Assembly: GCF_900107235.1 (NCBI RefSeq)
Contig: NZ_FNPF01000005.1
Coordinates: forward strand, 62,001-126,000
DNA length: 64,000 nucleotides
DNA from: Citreimonas salinaria
GTDB lineage: Bacteria; Pseudomonadota; Alphaproteobacteria; Rhodobacterales; Rhodobacteraceae
Direction of reading: 5' to 3'
In this document: positions 9,797 through 17,739 of the stretch, one piece after another
Numbering within the stretch: the first letter of the stretch is position 1
How the letters are laid out: each line of letters begins with the position of its first letter
Program-made: the position numbers and the translations under genes
Notes under the pieces: generated by a model
Told to the model about the DNA's origin: nothing
Database searches by the model: none
The model's input: the letters and a program-made list of their open reading frames with translations, nothing else

Positions 9797-9859
9797 GTGC
9801 GGCTCCGCTGCCGTTTCAGCCGTGCGGCTCCGCCACACGTTCCAGTTGTGCGGCTCCGC
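9797..9859 (+). repeat. Three short direct repeats upstream of arginase gene
   Basis: The 12-mer GTGCGGCTCCGC occurs exactly three times, at 9797, 9822 and 9848 (periods 25 and 26 bp). The spacers are also alike (CGTTTCAG and CGTTCCAG). The array ends 28 bp before the arginase ATG. It could be a binding-site array or a set of mini-hairpins (GCG/CGC). Confidence 0.7.
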
Positions 9860-9886
9860 CGCAACGCCAACCAAGACGAGGTGCCC

Positions 9887-10807
9887 ATGTCCCAGACCCT
9901 CCTGTTGATCGGCGCGCCGACGGATTCCGGCAAGCGCCGCGCCGGCTGCCTGATGGGCCCCGACGCCTTCCGGACTGCGCGCCTGCCGGGCGCGTTGGCC
10001 GACCTGGGCCACACCGTGCGCGACCTGGGCAACGTGCGCCCCGACGACACCGGCATGGATGACCGCGACCAGCTGTTCGCCCTGCCCGAGACCGTCGGCT
10101 GGACCCGCGCGCTGGCCCGCGCCGCCCGCGAGGCCATGACCGAGGGCCTGCCGATCTTCCTTGGCGGCGACCACGCGCTGTCGCTGGGCTCGGTCTCGGG
10201 CGTGGCGGCGCACGCGGCCGAACAGGGCCGCCCGCAATTCGTGCTCTGGCTCGACGCGCACGCGGATTTCAACACGCCGCAGACGACGCTCTCGGGCCAC
10301 CTGCACGGCACACCGCTGGCCTACGTGACCGGCCAGCCGGGTTTCGGCGACTTCCCGCCCCTCGCGGCCACCATCCCGCAGGAGAACGTCTGCATCATCG
10401 GCCTGCGCTCGGTCGATCAGGCCGAGGTCGACGCGATCGAGGCCAGCGGCGTCGAACGCCACGACATGCGCGCGCTGGACGAGAACGGCCTCGCCGCCCT
10501 GCTCGGGCCGTTCCTCGACCGAGTGGCGCAGGCGGGCGGTGCGCTGCACGTCTCGCTCGACGTCGACTTCCTCGACCCCGCCGTGGCGCCCGCCGTGGGC
10601 ACCACCGTCCCCGGCGGCGCGACGGTGCGCGAGGCGCACCTGGCGATGGAGATGATCCACGACAGCGGGCTGATGACCTCGATGGACCTGGTCGAGCTCA
10701 ACCCGATGCTGGACGAACGCGGCCGCACCGCGCAGCTGATGGTCGATCTGTGCGCCTCGGCGCTCGGCCGCCGCGTCTTCGACCGCCCCACGCCCCGCAT
10801 CCTCTGA
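9887..10807 (+). CDS. rocF: Arginase
   Basis: Arginase hydrolyses L-arginine to ornithine and urea using a binuclear manganese site. The 306-residue protein carries all three metal-binding blocks: GGDH with His96, DAHADFN with Asp123, His125 and Asp127, and SLDVDFLDP with Asp225 and Asp227, the last followed by the usual AVGTTVPGG stretch. Length and motifs fit arginase rather than agmatinase, though ureohydrolases are hard to separate fully by eye. The ATG follows ACGAGGTGCCC. The leader contains three direct repeats. A weak 8-bp inverted repeat follows at 10814-10853. No ornithine catabolic partner is adjacent. Confidence 0.9.
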   Translation: MSQTLLLIGAPTDSGKRRAGCLMGPDAFRTARLPGALADLGHTVRDLGNVRPDDTGMDDRDQLFALPETVGWTRALARAAREAMTEGLPIFLGGDHALSLGSVSGVAAHAAEQGRPQFVLWLDAHADFNTPQTTLSGHLHGTPLAYVTGQPGFGDFPPLAATIPQENVCIIGLRSVDQAEVDAIEASGVERHDMRALDENGLAALLGPFLDRVAQAGGALHVSLDVDFLDPAVAPAVGTTVPGGATVREAHLAMEMIHDSGLMTSMDLVELNPMLDERGRTAQLMVDLCASALGRRVFDRPTPRIL

Positions 10808-10898
10808 CAGTGCGCCGCGCGCCCGCCCGGATAGCCCCGGAGAGCCGCGCGGCGGCGGCAGCGCCCCCCTCTCCGGCACCGACTTCGAAAGTCCGCCC

Positions 10899-11042
10899 AT
10901 GACCACCCGCCTCGCCCTGATCCTCGGTGCCGTCGTGCTGGCCGCGATCGCGGCCGACCTCGTGCTTTCCGACGGGCGCGCCCTGCTCTTCCTGGCGCGC
11001 AAGCTGCTGGTCCTGATCGACTGGATGGCCTTCTGGCGCTAA
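10899..11042 (+). CDS. 47-residue membrane microprotein upstream of gap
   Basis: A short open frame starting with ATG encodes MTTRLALILGAVV followed by more hydrophobic residues, a short polar turn (SDGRA), a second hydrophobic stretch, and the C-terminus LIDWMAFWR. It thus has one or two membrane segments and an aromatic tail. It lies just before gap on the same strand. From memory, similar small proteins ending in an aromatic-W-R tail sit beside gap in other Rhodobacteraceae; this needs a search to confirm. The ribosome-binding sequence is weak. Function unknown. Confidence 0.6.
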   Translation: MTTRLALILGAVVLAAIAADLVLSDGRALLFLARKLLVLIDWMAFWR

Positions 11043-11202
11043 CGCCCGCCCGCCTGCCTTGACTTTCGCGGTGCCGTTTGGTCGTTGAGACCCAAGCCGC
11101 CGTATCCGCCGGCCCGCCCGCGCATCCGGGATCCGACGGCCCGCCGGGCCGGACAGCATCACCGGCCCGCATCCGGCGGGCCCAACGTAGAAGGGAAAGA
11201 GC

Positions 11203-12207
11203 ATGACCGTCAAAGTCGCCATCAACGGGTTCGGCCGCATCGGCCGCAACATCCTGCGCGGGATCGTCGAATCCGGCCGCGAGGATATCGAGGTCGTCGC
11301 GATCAACGATCTCGGCCCGGTCGAGACCAACGCCCACCTGCTGCAATACGACAGCGTGCACGGTCGCTTCCCCGTCGAGGTGAAGACCGGCGACGACACG
11401 ATCGACGCCGGCCGCGGCCCGATCCGCGTCACCGCGATCCGCAACCCGGCCGAGCTGCCCTGGTCCGACGTCGACATCGCGCTGGAATGCACCGGGCTCT
11501 TCACCGACCGCGACAAGGCGGCCGAGCATCTCAAGAACGGCTCGAAGCGCGTGCTGATCTCGGCGCCCGGCAAGGATGCCGACGCGACGGTCGTCTACGG
11601 CGTCAACCACGAGATCCTGAGCGCCGAGCACAAGGTCGTCTCGAACGCGTCGTGCACCACGAATTGCCTGTCGCCGGTCGCCAAGGTCCTGCACGAGGCC
11701 GTCGGCATCACCCGCGGATTCATGACCACGATCCACAGCTACACCGGCGACCAGCCGACGCTGGACACGATGCACAAGGATCTCTACCGCGCGCGCGCCG
11801 CGGCGATGAACATGATCCCGACCTCGACGGGTGCCGCCAAGGCCGTCGGCCTCGTGCTGCCCGACCTCAAGGGCAAGCTCGACGGCGTCGCGATCCGCGT
11901 GCCCACGCCCAACGTCTCGGTCGTCGACCTGACGTTCGAGGCCTCGCGCGCCACGTCCGAGGACGAGATCAACGACCTGATCCGCAAGGCGGCCGGCGAC
12001 GGTCCGCTGAAGGGCGTGCTGGGCTTCACCGACGGCAAGCTCGTGTCGACCGACTTCAACCACGATCCGCGCAGCTCGATCTTCGCGACCGACCAGACCA
12101 AGGTGATGGACGGCACGATGGTCCGCATCCTCACCTGGTACGACAACGAATGGGGCTTCTCGAACCGCATGGCCGACGTGGCCGTGGCGATGGGCAAGGT
12201 CGCCTGA
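11203..12207 (+). CDS. gap: Type I glyceraldehyde-3-phosphate dehydrogenase
   Basis: GAPDH converts glyceraldehyde 3-phosphate to 1,3-bisphosphoglycerate with NAD. The 334-residue protein starts with the Rossmann motif INGFGRIGR at residues 7-15, has an Asp in the IND turn (Asp36), which favours NAD over NADP, and the catalytic Cys151 in SNASCTTNC. The ATG follows GAAGGGAAAGAGC. The 160-bp leader includes a TTGACT at 11059 with only a weak -10 at the right distance. A strong terminator follows. Eno and tpiA are elsewhere in the window, so lower glycolysis genes are dispersed. Confidence 0.97.
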   Translation: MTVKVAINGFGRIGRNILRGIVESGREDIEVVAINDLGPVETNAHLLQYDSVHGRFPVEVKTGDDTIDAGRGPIRVTAIRNPAELPWSDVDIALECTGLFTDRDKAAEHLKNGSKRVLISAPGKDADATVVYGVNHEILSAEHKVVSNASCTTNCLSPVAKVLHEAVGITRGFMTTIHSYTGDQPTLDTMHKDLYRARAAAMNMIPTSTGAAKAVGLVLPDLKGKLDGVAIRVPTPNVSVVDLTFEASRATSEDEINDLIRKAAGDGPLKGVLGFTDGKLVSTDFNHDPRSSIFATDQTKVMDGTMVRILTWYDNEWGFSNRMADVAVAMGKVA

Positions 12208-12232
12208 GCCGACGCGTTTCGCGATCTGAACG

Positions 12233-12260
12233 AAGGGCCGTCCGCAGGGGCGGCCCTTTT
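12233..12260 (+). terminator. Rho-independent terminator of gap
   Basis: AAGGGCCG pairs with CGGCCCTT around a 10-nt loop and is followed by TTTT, 26 bp after the gap stop. Confidence 0.87.
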
Positions 12261-12358
12261 CGCTTTGGTCGCAGACGCCCAGGCGCGCGTGCGCGGGCTG
12301 TTCAAGCGCGTTCGGCTCGCTATGGTTCGCCTGCACTGAAAACCAACGGGGAATGGCC

Positions 12359-12850
12359 ATGCCTGACGACGTGTATCTGGTCCGCGAATCCGAGATCGCC
12401 GAGATGGAAGGCACGCGGAAGACGCACTTTCTGAACCCGAACGCGAAGCGCCTGAACAAGTCGCTGGGCGACCTGACGGGCCTGACGGGCTTCGGCTTTC
12501 ACATCATCGAGGTGGCGCCGGGGCACGAGACGACGGAACACCACCGCCACCACTACGAGGACGAATGCGTCTACGTGCTGGCGGGCACCGCGACCGCGCT
12601 CATCGGCGACGGCGAGCACGCGATCGGGCCGGGCGACTTCCTGGGGTATCGCAAGGGCGGTCTCGCGCATTCGATCAGGAACACCGGGACCGAGATCCTG
12701 CGCTGCATCGTGGTGGGCGAAAGGCTAGCTCACGACGTGGGCGATTACACCCGCCAGGGAAAGCGGATCTACCGCAACGAAGGCCTGGCATGGAACCTGG
12801 TCGATCACGACGCGATCGAGGATGTCGGCGGCGACGCCGGCAAGAAATAG
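12359..12850 (+). CDS. Cupin domain protein
   Basis: A 163-residue single-domain cupin. Cupin motif 1 is seen in the HHRHHYEDECVYVLAG block (about 59-74), with the Glu and His residues that bind metal. Motif 2 follows in GPGDFLGYRKGGLAHSIRN at about 88-106, its His near the end. The N- and C-terminal extensions are charged. It is probably a soluble, metal-binding dioxygenase-like, isomerase-like or sensor protein; sequence alone does not say which. GGGGA lies 6 nt before the ATG at 12359; an in-frame ATG at 12353 is too close to that site. It stands alone between gap and the DUF1127 gene. Confidence 0.85.
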   Translation: MPDDVYLVRESEIAEMEGTRKTHFLNPNAKRLNKSLGDLTGLTGFGFHIIEVAPGHETTEHHRHHYEDECVYVLAGTATALIGDGEHAIGPGDFLGYRKGGLAHSIRNTGTEILRCIVVGERLAHDVGDYTRQGKRIYRNEGLAWNLVDHDAIEDVGGDAGKK

Positions 12851-13007
12851 CACGCATCGCGCCCGCACCCCTCCGGTCCACCGGACGCGATCCTCGCGCT
12901 GAACCGCGGCCTTCTTCCGGCGCGGCGTCCGGCCGCTCTGCGCCATGCAGAATCCGCAGGGCGGCCTTTCCGTCGCGGCCGTTGTGCTGCGTCGCAGCGT
13001 GCCTATG

Positions 13008-13038
13008 TTTCCGCTAACGGAAGGCGGGAAAGCCCGCC
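13008..13038 (+). promoter_or_regulatory. Two consecutive hairpins in the DUF1127 leader
   Basis: TTCCG-CTAA-CGGAA is immediately followed by GGCGGG-AAAG-CCCGCC, both perfect stems. They end 27 bp before the DUF1127 start. They may structure the 5' UTR or stop read-through from upstream. Confidence 0.5.
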
Positions 13039-13065
13039 GGAAAACAGACGGACAGGAGTTCCGAC

Positions 13066-13221
13066 ATGACCTTTATCTCCAACCTGCGCGCCCGGATGGC
13101 CCGGCGCGCCCGCTACCGCCAGACGGTGTACGAACTGCGCAAGCTGCCGCTGGACATCAAGCTCGACCTCGACATCGCCGGGATCGAGGACCGCGTTGCC
13201 CGCCAAGCCGTCTACGGCTAG
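13066..13221 (+). CDS. DUF1127 small arginine-rich protein
   Basis: A 51-residue basic protein with the DUF1127/YjiS layout: an Arg-rich N-terminus (residues 8-18), then RQTVYELRKLP, then a short amphipathic helix ending DIAGIEDRVARQAVYG. AGGAG lies 7 nt upstream of the ATG. In Rhodobacter sphaeroides a DUF1127 protein (RSP_6037, later CcaF1) is an RNA-binding factor tied to stress-induced sRNAs, and small DUF1127 proteins in Agrobacterium affect phosphate and carbon metabolism; a similar RNA-related role is inferred here. It is convergent with coaD. No CcsR-like sRNA array is visible downstream. Confidence 0.85.
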   Translation: MTFISNLRARMARRARYRQTVYELRKLPLDIKLDLDIAGIEDRVARQAVYG

Positions 13222-13253
13222 GCCTGCCCGCCGAAAGTAGGTCCGATATCAGC

Positions 13254-13288
13254 GCCTGACGCGGGGCCGCGTGCCCCGCGCGTCAGGC
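13254..13288. terminator. Bidirectional hairpin between DUF1127 gene and coaD
   Basis: GCCTGACGCG (13254-13263) pairs perfectly with CGCGTCAGGC (13279-13288), with additional G-C pairing inside. The coaD stop codon lies within the stem. There is no long T-run; it may end both convergent transcripts. Confidence 0.55.
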
Positions 13289-13774
13289 AAAGCGCTTGCG
13301 CAGCGCCTCGTGCACCGGCGGTGTGACGAACTTCGACACGTCCCCGCCCAGCCGCGCGATCTCCTTGACCAGCTTCGACGCGATCGCCTGGTGCCGCGCC
13401 TCGGCCATCAGGAACACCGTCTCGATCCGGTCGTCGAGCGCGCGGTTCATGCCGACCATCTGGAACTCGTACTCGAAATCCGCGACCGCGCGCAGGCCGC
13501 GCACGATGATCTGCGCGCCCACGTCGCGGGCGCAGTCGATCAGCAGGTTCTCGAACGGGTGGACGACGATCTCGACTCCGGTCTGTTCGGACAGGGCTGC
13601 GCATTCGTCCTCGATCATCCGCACCCGGTCCTCGAGTTCGAACAGCGGCCCCTTGTCGCGGTTGATCGCGACGCCGATCACCAGCCGGTCGACCAGCTGC
13701 GTGGCGCGGCGGATGATGTCGATATGCCCGTGCGTGATCGGGTCGAAGGTTCCCGGGTAAAGGCCGATGCGCAT
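13283..13774 (-). CDS. coaD: Phosphopantetheine adenylyltransferase
   Basis: CoaD (PPAT) adds AMP to 4'-phosphopantetheine, the penultimate step of coenzyme A synthesis. The 163-residue protein has the nucleotidyltransferase signature GTFDPITHGH with Thr14 and His17, the RGLRAVADFEYE loop at about 90-101 and the C-terminal SKLVKEIARLGGDV block typical of bacterial CoaD. It is convergent with the DUF1127 gene, separated by a hairpin, and has 160 bp of non-coding sequence upstream in which I see no motif. Confidence 0.97.
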   Translation of the reverse strand: MRIGLYPGTFDPITHGHIDIIRRATQLVDRLVIGVAINRDKGPLFELEDRVRMIEDECAALSEQTGVEIVVHPFENLLIDCARDVGAQIIVRGLRAVADFEYEFQMVGMNRALDDRIETVFLMAEARHQAIASKLVKEIARLGGDVSKFVTPPVHEALRKRFA

Positions 13775-13934
13775 GGGGCGTGTCCTTGGAAATGTCCTGT
13801 GCGGTCGCGACGCAACAAGATTGCGCGCGCGATTGCAAGCGGGAAACGCCGCGCCCTCGCGTCCTCCGCCGCCGTGATGCGGGCCGAGGCGGGGCGCCGG
13901 GCAGAGGCGACGCGGCGCGCCAGCGCCCCGCGCC

Positions 13935-14369
13935 TCAATGCCCCATGATCATCCCTTCGAGCGCGTTCTTCTCCATCGCCAGTTCGCCCAGCTTGGCCTT
14001 GACCACGTCGCCCTGCGTGATCAGCCCGACCAGCACGCCGTCCTCGACCACCGGCATGTGGCGGAACCGCCCCTCGCTCATCGCGGCCAGCACGTGGTCC
14101 GCCGAGTCGCTGCGCGCGCAGGTGTGGATCTTGCGCGTCATGTAGGTCTCGGCCGGCTCCGACAGGCAGTCGGCGCCGCGCGCCGCCAGTTCGCGCACGA
14201 TGTCGCGTTCCGACAGGATGCCGTCGATCCTCTTGCCGTCCGCCGACACCACGACCGAGCCGATGTGATGCTCGGCCAGCGTGCGCGTCACGTCCGAGAC
14301 CAGCGTGCCCGGCTTCACCGTCACGACCCCCTCGGATCCCTTGCTCTTGAGGATGTTCTGCACCTGCAT
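13935..14369 (-). CDS. Tandem CBS-domain protein
   Basis: A 144-residue protein made of a single pair of CBS domains (about residues 5-60 and 75-130), each with the typical ending: GILSERDIVREL in the first, GLITQGDVVKAKL in the second. Stand-alone CBS pairs bind adenosine ligands (AMP, ATP, SAM or NADH) and act as sensors. The upstream in-frame ATG at 14381 has no room for a ribosome site, whereas GGAGG lies 5 nt before the ATG at 14369. It follows the LysR gene on the same strand. Ligand and partner unknown. Confidence 0.92.
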   Translation of the reverse strand: MQVQNILKSKGSEGVVTVKPGTLVSDVTRTLAEHHIGSVVVSADGKRIDGILSERDIVRELAARGADCLSEPAETYMTRKIHTCARSDSADHVLAAMSEGRFRHMPVVEDGVLVGLITQGDVVKAKLGELAMEKNALEGMIMGH

Positions 14370-14423
14370 GAGGACCTCCATTCCTTGCGTGAAGACCAGC
14401 GTCCCCCGTGCGCCCGGCGCCTG

Positions 14424-15326
14424 TCAAGCGTCACGCCCCTCCAGCCGCGCACATTCCGCCCGCAGCCCGGCCACCAGCGCCTCGGCCAGCCGGCCCTGCC
14501 GCGGCAGCCGCGCGTCGTCGGCGTGGCGCACCAGGTAGAAGCTGCGCGTCAGGCGCACCGTCTCGGGCAGCACGCGCACAAGGTCGGGCGCCGAGGGCAG
14601 CGCGAAATCGTGCACGATCCCCAGCCCCGCGCCCGCCCGCAGCCACTGGAACTGCACGGAAACCGAGTTCGACGCCAGCGTCACCCGCTCGACCCCCAGC
14701 GCGCCGAGGTAGTCCAGCTCGCGGTCGAAGATCATGTCGGGGATGTAGCCCACCACCCGGTGCGCGCGCAGGTCCTCGACCGAGGCGATCGGCGGATGCG
14801 CGTCCAGATACCCGCGCGTCGCGGCCAGGTGCAGGTGGTAGTCGGTGATCTTCTGCACCGTCAGCCGACCCGCCGTGGGCGCCGACACCGCGATCGCCAT
14901 GTCCGCCTCGCGCCGCGAAAGGTTCACCACGCGCGGTTGCGACACGATCTGCAGGTCCAGCCCCGGGTTCACGGTCGCGATAGCCGCGCAGACCTGCGGC
15001 AGCAGGAAATTCGCACAGCCGTCCGGCGCGCCGATGCGCACCTGCCCCGACAGGCCCTGATCCGCGCGGCCGCGCACCGCGTCTTCCCCGGCCGCCATCG
15101 CCTGCTCGGCCGCCTCGGCATGGGCCAGCAGTCGCGCCCCCGCCTCGGTCAGCGCGTAACCCTGCGGGCTTTTCGCGAACAGCGGCGCGTCCATCGTGCG
15201 TTCCAGCCGCGCGATCCGCCGCCCCACCGTTGCCGGGTCCATCCGCAGCCGCTCGCCCGCCGCCGACAGCGTGGCATCCCGCGCCGCCGCCAGGAATATC
15301 CGCAGGTCGTCCCAGCTTTCGCTCAT
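14424..15326 (-). CDS. LysR-family transcriptional regulator, divergent from mmsA
   Basis: A 300-residue LTTR. The N-terminal winged helix-turn-helix spans about residues 5-60 (DLRIFLAAARDATLSAAGERLRMD, then TVGRRIARLE), followed by a substrate-binding domain. It is transcribed away from mmsA with a 99-bp shared intergenic region carrying two inverted repeats, the usual arrangement when an LTTR controls its divergent neighbour. It is therefore a candidate regulator of valine or propionate-linked catabolism; the inducer is unknown. An in-frame ATG 15 bp upstream (15341) overlaps one repeat and is a less likely start. Confidence 0.9.
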   Translation of the reverse strand: MSESWDDLRIFLAAARDATLSAAGERLRMDPATVGRRIARLERTMDAPLFAKSPQGYALTEAGARLLAHAEAAEQAMAAGEDAVRGRADQGLSGQVRIGAPDGCANFLLPQVCAAIATVNPGLDLQIVSQPRVVNLSRREADMAIAVSAPTAGRLTVQKITDYHLHLAATRGYLDAHPPIASVEDLRAHRVVGYIPDMIFDRELDYLGALGVERVTLASNSVSVQFQWLRAGAGLGIVHDFALPSAPDLVRVLPETVRLTRSFYLVRHADDARLPRQGRLAEALVAGLRAECARLEGRDA

Positions 15327-15336
15327 GGCCCCGCCT

Positions 15337-15360
15337 TGCATTATTGCAAAACCTGTTTGC
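15337..15360. promoter_or_regulatory. Candidate LysR operator between lysR and mmsA
   Basis: Two overlapping inverted repeats: TGCA-TTAT-TGCA (15337-15348) and GCAAA-ACCTG-TTTGC (15346-15360, a perfect 15-mer). LTTR sites are typically dyads near 15 bp in the shared promoter region, as here. Confidence 0.5.
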
Positions 15361-15425
15361 CAGATTGCGTCTGGCGCGCGCAACCGTGCAAGCCTACCTT
15401 GCGCCCCAACAGACAGGAGGACCAC

Positions 15426-16925
15426 ATGACCGACCTTTCCCACTACATCGACGGCAAGCGCGTGCCCGGCAATTCCGGCCGTTTCGCCGATGTGATGAAC
15501 CCCGCCACCGGCGAGGTGCAGGCCCGCGTGCCGCTGGCCACCAGGGAAGAGCTCGACGACGCCGTGGCCCGCGCCGCCGAGGCGCAGAAGGGCTGGGCCG
15601 CGACCAACCCGCAGCGCCGTGCCCGCGTGATGATGAAGTTCGGCGCACTCATCAACGAGCACATCGACGAGCTGGCCGAGCTGGTCAGCCGCGAGCACGG
15701 AAAGACCCTGCCCGACGCCAAGGGCGACGTGCAGCGCGGTCTCGAGGTAGTCGAGGTCTGCATGGGCGCGCCCGCGATGCTCAAGGGCGAATACACCGAC
15801 AACGGCGGCCCGGGCATCGACCTGTATTCCATGCGCCAGCCGCTGGGCGTGGTCGCCGGCATCACGCCGTTCAACTTCCCCGCGATGATCCCGCTGTGGA
15901 AGATGGCCCCGGCGCTGTCCTGCGGCAACGCGATGATCCTCAAGCCGTCCGAGCGCTGCCCCTCGACCTCGCTGCGCCTCGCCGAACTGCTGAAGAAGGC
16001 CGGCCTGCCCGACGGCGTGCTGCAGGTCGTCAACGGCGACAAGGACGTGGTCGACGCGATCCTCGACAACGACACCGTGCAGGCGGTGGGCTTCGTGGGC
16101 TCGACCCCGATCGCGCAGTACATCTATGGCCGCGCGGCCAACAACGGCAAGCGCGCGCAGTGCTTCGGCGGCGCCAAGAACCACATGATCATCATGCCCG
16201 ACGCGGACCTCGACAAGGCCGCCGACGCGCTGGTCGGCGCGGGCTACGGCGCGGCCGGCGAGCGTTGCATGGCGATCTCGGTCGCGGTGCCGGTGGGTGA
16301 AAAGACCGCCGACGCCCTGCGCGAACGCCTGATCCCGCGCGTCGAGAAGCTCAAGGTCGGCCCCTACACCGGCGGCGACGACGTCGACTTCGGCCCCGTC
16401 ATCACCAAGCAGGCCGAGGAGCGCATCCGCGGGCTGATCCAGAGCGGTGTCGACCAGGGCGCGGACCTTGCCGTCGACGGCCGCGGCTTCAAGATGCAGG
16501 GCTACGAGAACGGCTATTTCATCGGCCCGTCCTTCTTCGACCACGTCACCGCGGACATGGAAATCTACAAGGAAGAGATCTTCGGCCCGGTCCTGTCCCA
16601 GGTGCGCGCCGAGACCTACGAGGACGCGCTGAAGCTGACCATGGACAACCCCTATGGCAACGGCACCGCGATCTTCACCGCCGACGGCGACACCGCGCGC
16701 GACTTCGCGCACCGCGTGAACGTCGGGATGGTGGGCATCAACTTCCCGATCCCGGTGCCGCTGTCCTACCACACCTTCGGCGGCTGGAAGAAGTCGGCCT
16801 TCGGCGACCTCAACCAGTATGGTCCCGACGCCTTCCGGTTCTACACCAAGACCAAGACCGTCACGGCGCGCTGGTTCTCGGGGATCAAGGAAGGCGGCGA
16901 ATTCGCCTTCAAGCAGATGGACTGA
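15426..16925 (+). CDS. mmsA: CoA-acylating methylmalonate-semialdehyde dehydrogenase
   Basis: MmsA oxidises methylmalonate semialdehyde to propionyl-CoA with NAD, CoA and CO2 release, the last step of the valine distal pathway; it can also act on malonate semialdehyde. The 499-residue protein is an aldehyde dehydrogenase. The glycine motif GFVGSTPIA is at about 221-229 and the catalytic Cys281 is in AAGERCMAIS, the characteristic MmsA context, with no general-base Glu at the usual site. AGGAGG lies 6 nt before the ATG. The remaining genes of the pathway lie 2 kb downstream, beyond two unrelated genes. Confidence 0.96.
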   Translation: MTDLSHYIDGKRVPGNSGRFADVMNPATGEVQARVPLATREELDDAVARAAEAQKGWAATNPQRRARVMMKFGALINEHIDELAELVSREHGKTLPDAKGDVQRGLEVVEVCMGAPAMLKGEYTDNGGPGIDLYSMRQPLGVVAGITPFNFPAMIPLWKMAPALSCGNAMILKPSERCPSTSLRLAELLKKAGLPDGVLQVVNGDKDVVDAILDNDTVQAVGFVGSTPIAQYIYGRAANNGKRAQCFGGAKNHMIIMPDADLDKAADALVGAGYGAAGERCMAISVAVPVGEKTADALRERLIPRVEKLKVGPYTGGDDVDFGPVITKQAEERIRGLIQSGVDQGADLAVDGRGFKMQGYENGYFIGPSFFDHVTADMEIYKEEIFGPVLSQVRAETYEDALKLTMDNPYGNGTAIFTADGDTARDFAHRVNVGMVGINFPIPVPLSYHTFGGWKKSAFGDLNQYGPDAFRFYTKTKTVTARWFSGIKEGGEFAFKQMD

Positions 16926-16942
16926 GCCTCCGGGCGAGGCCG

Positions 16943-16972
16943 TTCGGGCCGCGGCAGCCGCCGCGGCCCGAA
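16943..16972 (+). terminator. Strong hairpin after mmsA
   Basis: A 13-bp perfect stem, TTCGGGCCGCGGC with GCCGCGGCCCGAA, closes on AGCC 18 bp after the mmsA stop. It lacks a T-run, so termination would rely on the stem or Rho. Confidence 0.65.
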
Positions 16973-17150
16973 TTCTGCCCTCTGCGCCGCGACGGGGCGT
17001 CACAACCGAAAGTCTCAGTTGCGCAATGACGGCGCCCTGTGTAGAGACGCGCGGGGCCTGCCCGGTCGGCCGGTCCCGCTGGCTCGTCCTGTCCGCAAGA
17101 CCGAAGAACCAAGCTGCGTGACCGGTTCGGCGTCCAAGGAAATCCCGCGA

Positions 17151-17564
17151 ATGATTCCCCTCTATTCCATCGATAGCCGGACGCGGATCGTGCATGTCCG
17201 CTTTTCCGGCGTGCTCGACACGCAGGCGGTGCTCGCCGGATTCGCCGCCTATGTCGCCGATCCGCAGGGGCGCCCGGGGCAAAGCTGCCTCGTGGATCTG
17301 TCCGGGGTCGAGCAGTTCGCGATCGATTTCTCCGGCGTCTGCGCGCTGGTCGAACGGATGCAGGCCCGCGAGGCCGAGCTTGAGCAGGCCCCGCGCGACG
17401 GAGACTTGCCGCGCCACGCGCTCTATGCGCCGAGCGACATCGCCTTCGGCACCTGCCGGATGTATCAAAGCATCGCGCAGGGCCTTCTGGCCGCCGAGAT
17501 CGGCGTCTTCCGCGACATGTGCCAGGCGCGCCTGTTCCTCGATCTCGAGCACGCGCTGGGCTGA
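17151..17564 (+). CDS. Uncharacterised 137-residue protein, STAS/SpoIIAA-like in pattern
   Basis: I do not recognise this protein firmly. It starts with alternating beta strands (RIVHVRFSGVLDTQAVLAGFAAYV), followed by a short VDLSGVEQF strand-turn, then helices containing EREAE-like charged stretches. That pattern resembles SpoIIAA-like/STAS folds, where a strand ending in Asp-Leu/Ser marks the conserved site. There is no signal peptide or membrane segment. AAGGA lies 11 nt before the ATG. It is separated from mmsA by a strong hairpin and followed by the two-block repeat, so it may be an independent unit. Confidence 0.6.
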   Translation: MIPLYSIDSRTRIVHVRFSGVLDTQAVLAGFAAYVADPQGRPGQSCLVDLSGVEQFAIDFSGVCALVERMQAREAELEQAPRDGDLPRHALYAPSDIAFGTCRMYQSIAQGLLAAEIGVFRDMCQARLFLDLEHALG

Positions 17565-17625
17565 CGCGCCGTCCGTCCGATCGCGCTCCAGGCGGTCCGA
17601 ATCGTTGACGAATGGTGAATCTGTC

Positions 17626-17677
17626 TCTGCAAGTCATTGATTTCACGTCGGCGAGTGGATGTCCCACCGTGGGACAC
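17626..17677 (+). repeat. Two-block dispersed repeat, copy 1
   Basis: CTGCAAGTCATTGATTTC (17626-17643), 14 variable bases, then ATGTCCCACCGTGGGACACC (17658-17677). The second block contains the inverted repeat TGTCCCAC-C-GTGGGACA. Copy 2 at 39525-39576 has identical blocks and identical spacing but an unrelated spacer. This copy lies between an unknown gene and the glycosyltransferase gene. Confidence 0.85.
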
Positions 17678-17739
17678 CTCCGAGACGCCTTCTGCTGCCC
17701 CGGCTGGACCTGCCCGCGCCCGCGCCCTATGAAGACCCC

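Noticed and set aside
13938-15424. Long N-terminal extension of mmsA in the open frame
   Set aside because: The extension runs antisense through the CBS and LysR genes; mmsA has a perfect AGGAGG and ATG at 15426.
14424-17552. Apparent 1042-residue minus-strand protein
   Set aside because: Only the part from 14424 to 15326 is a real LysR protein. The rest is the antisense of mmsA and the following gene, with no family features.
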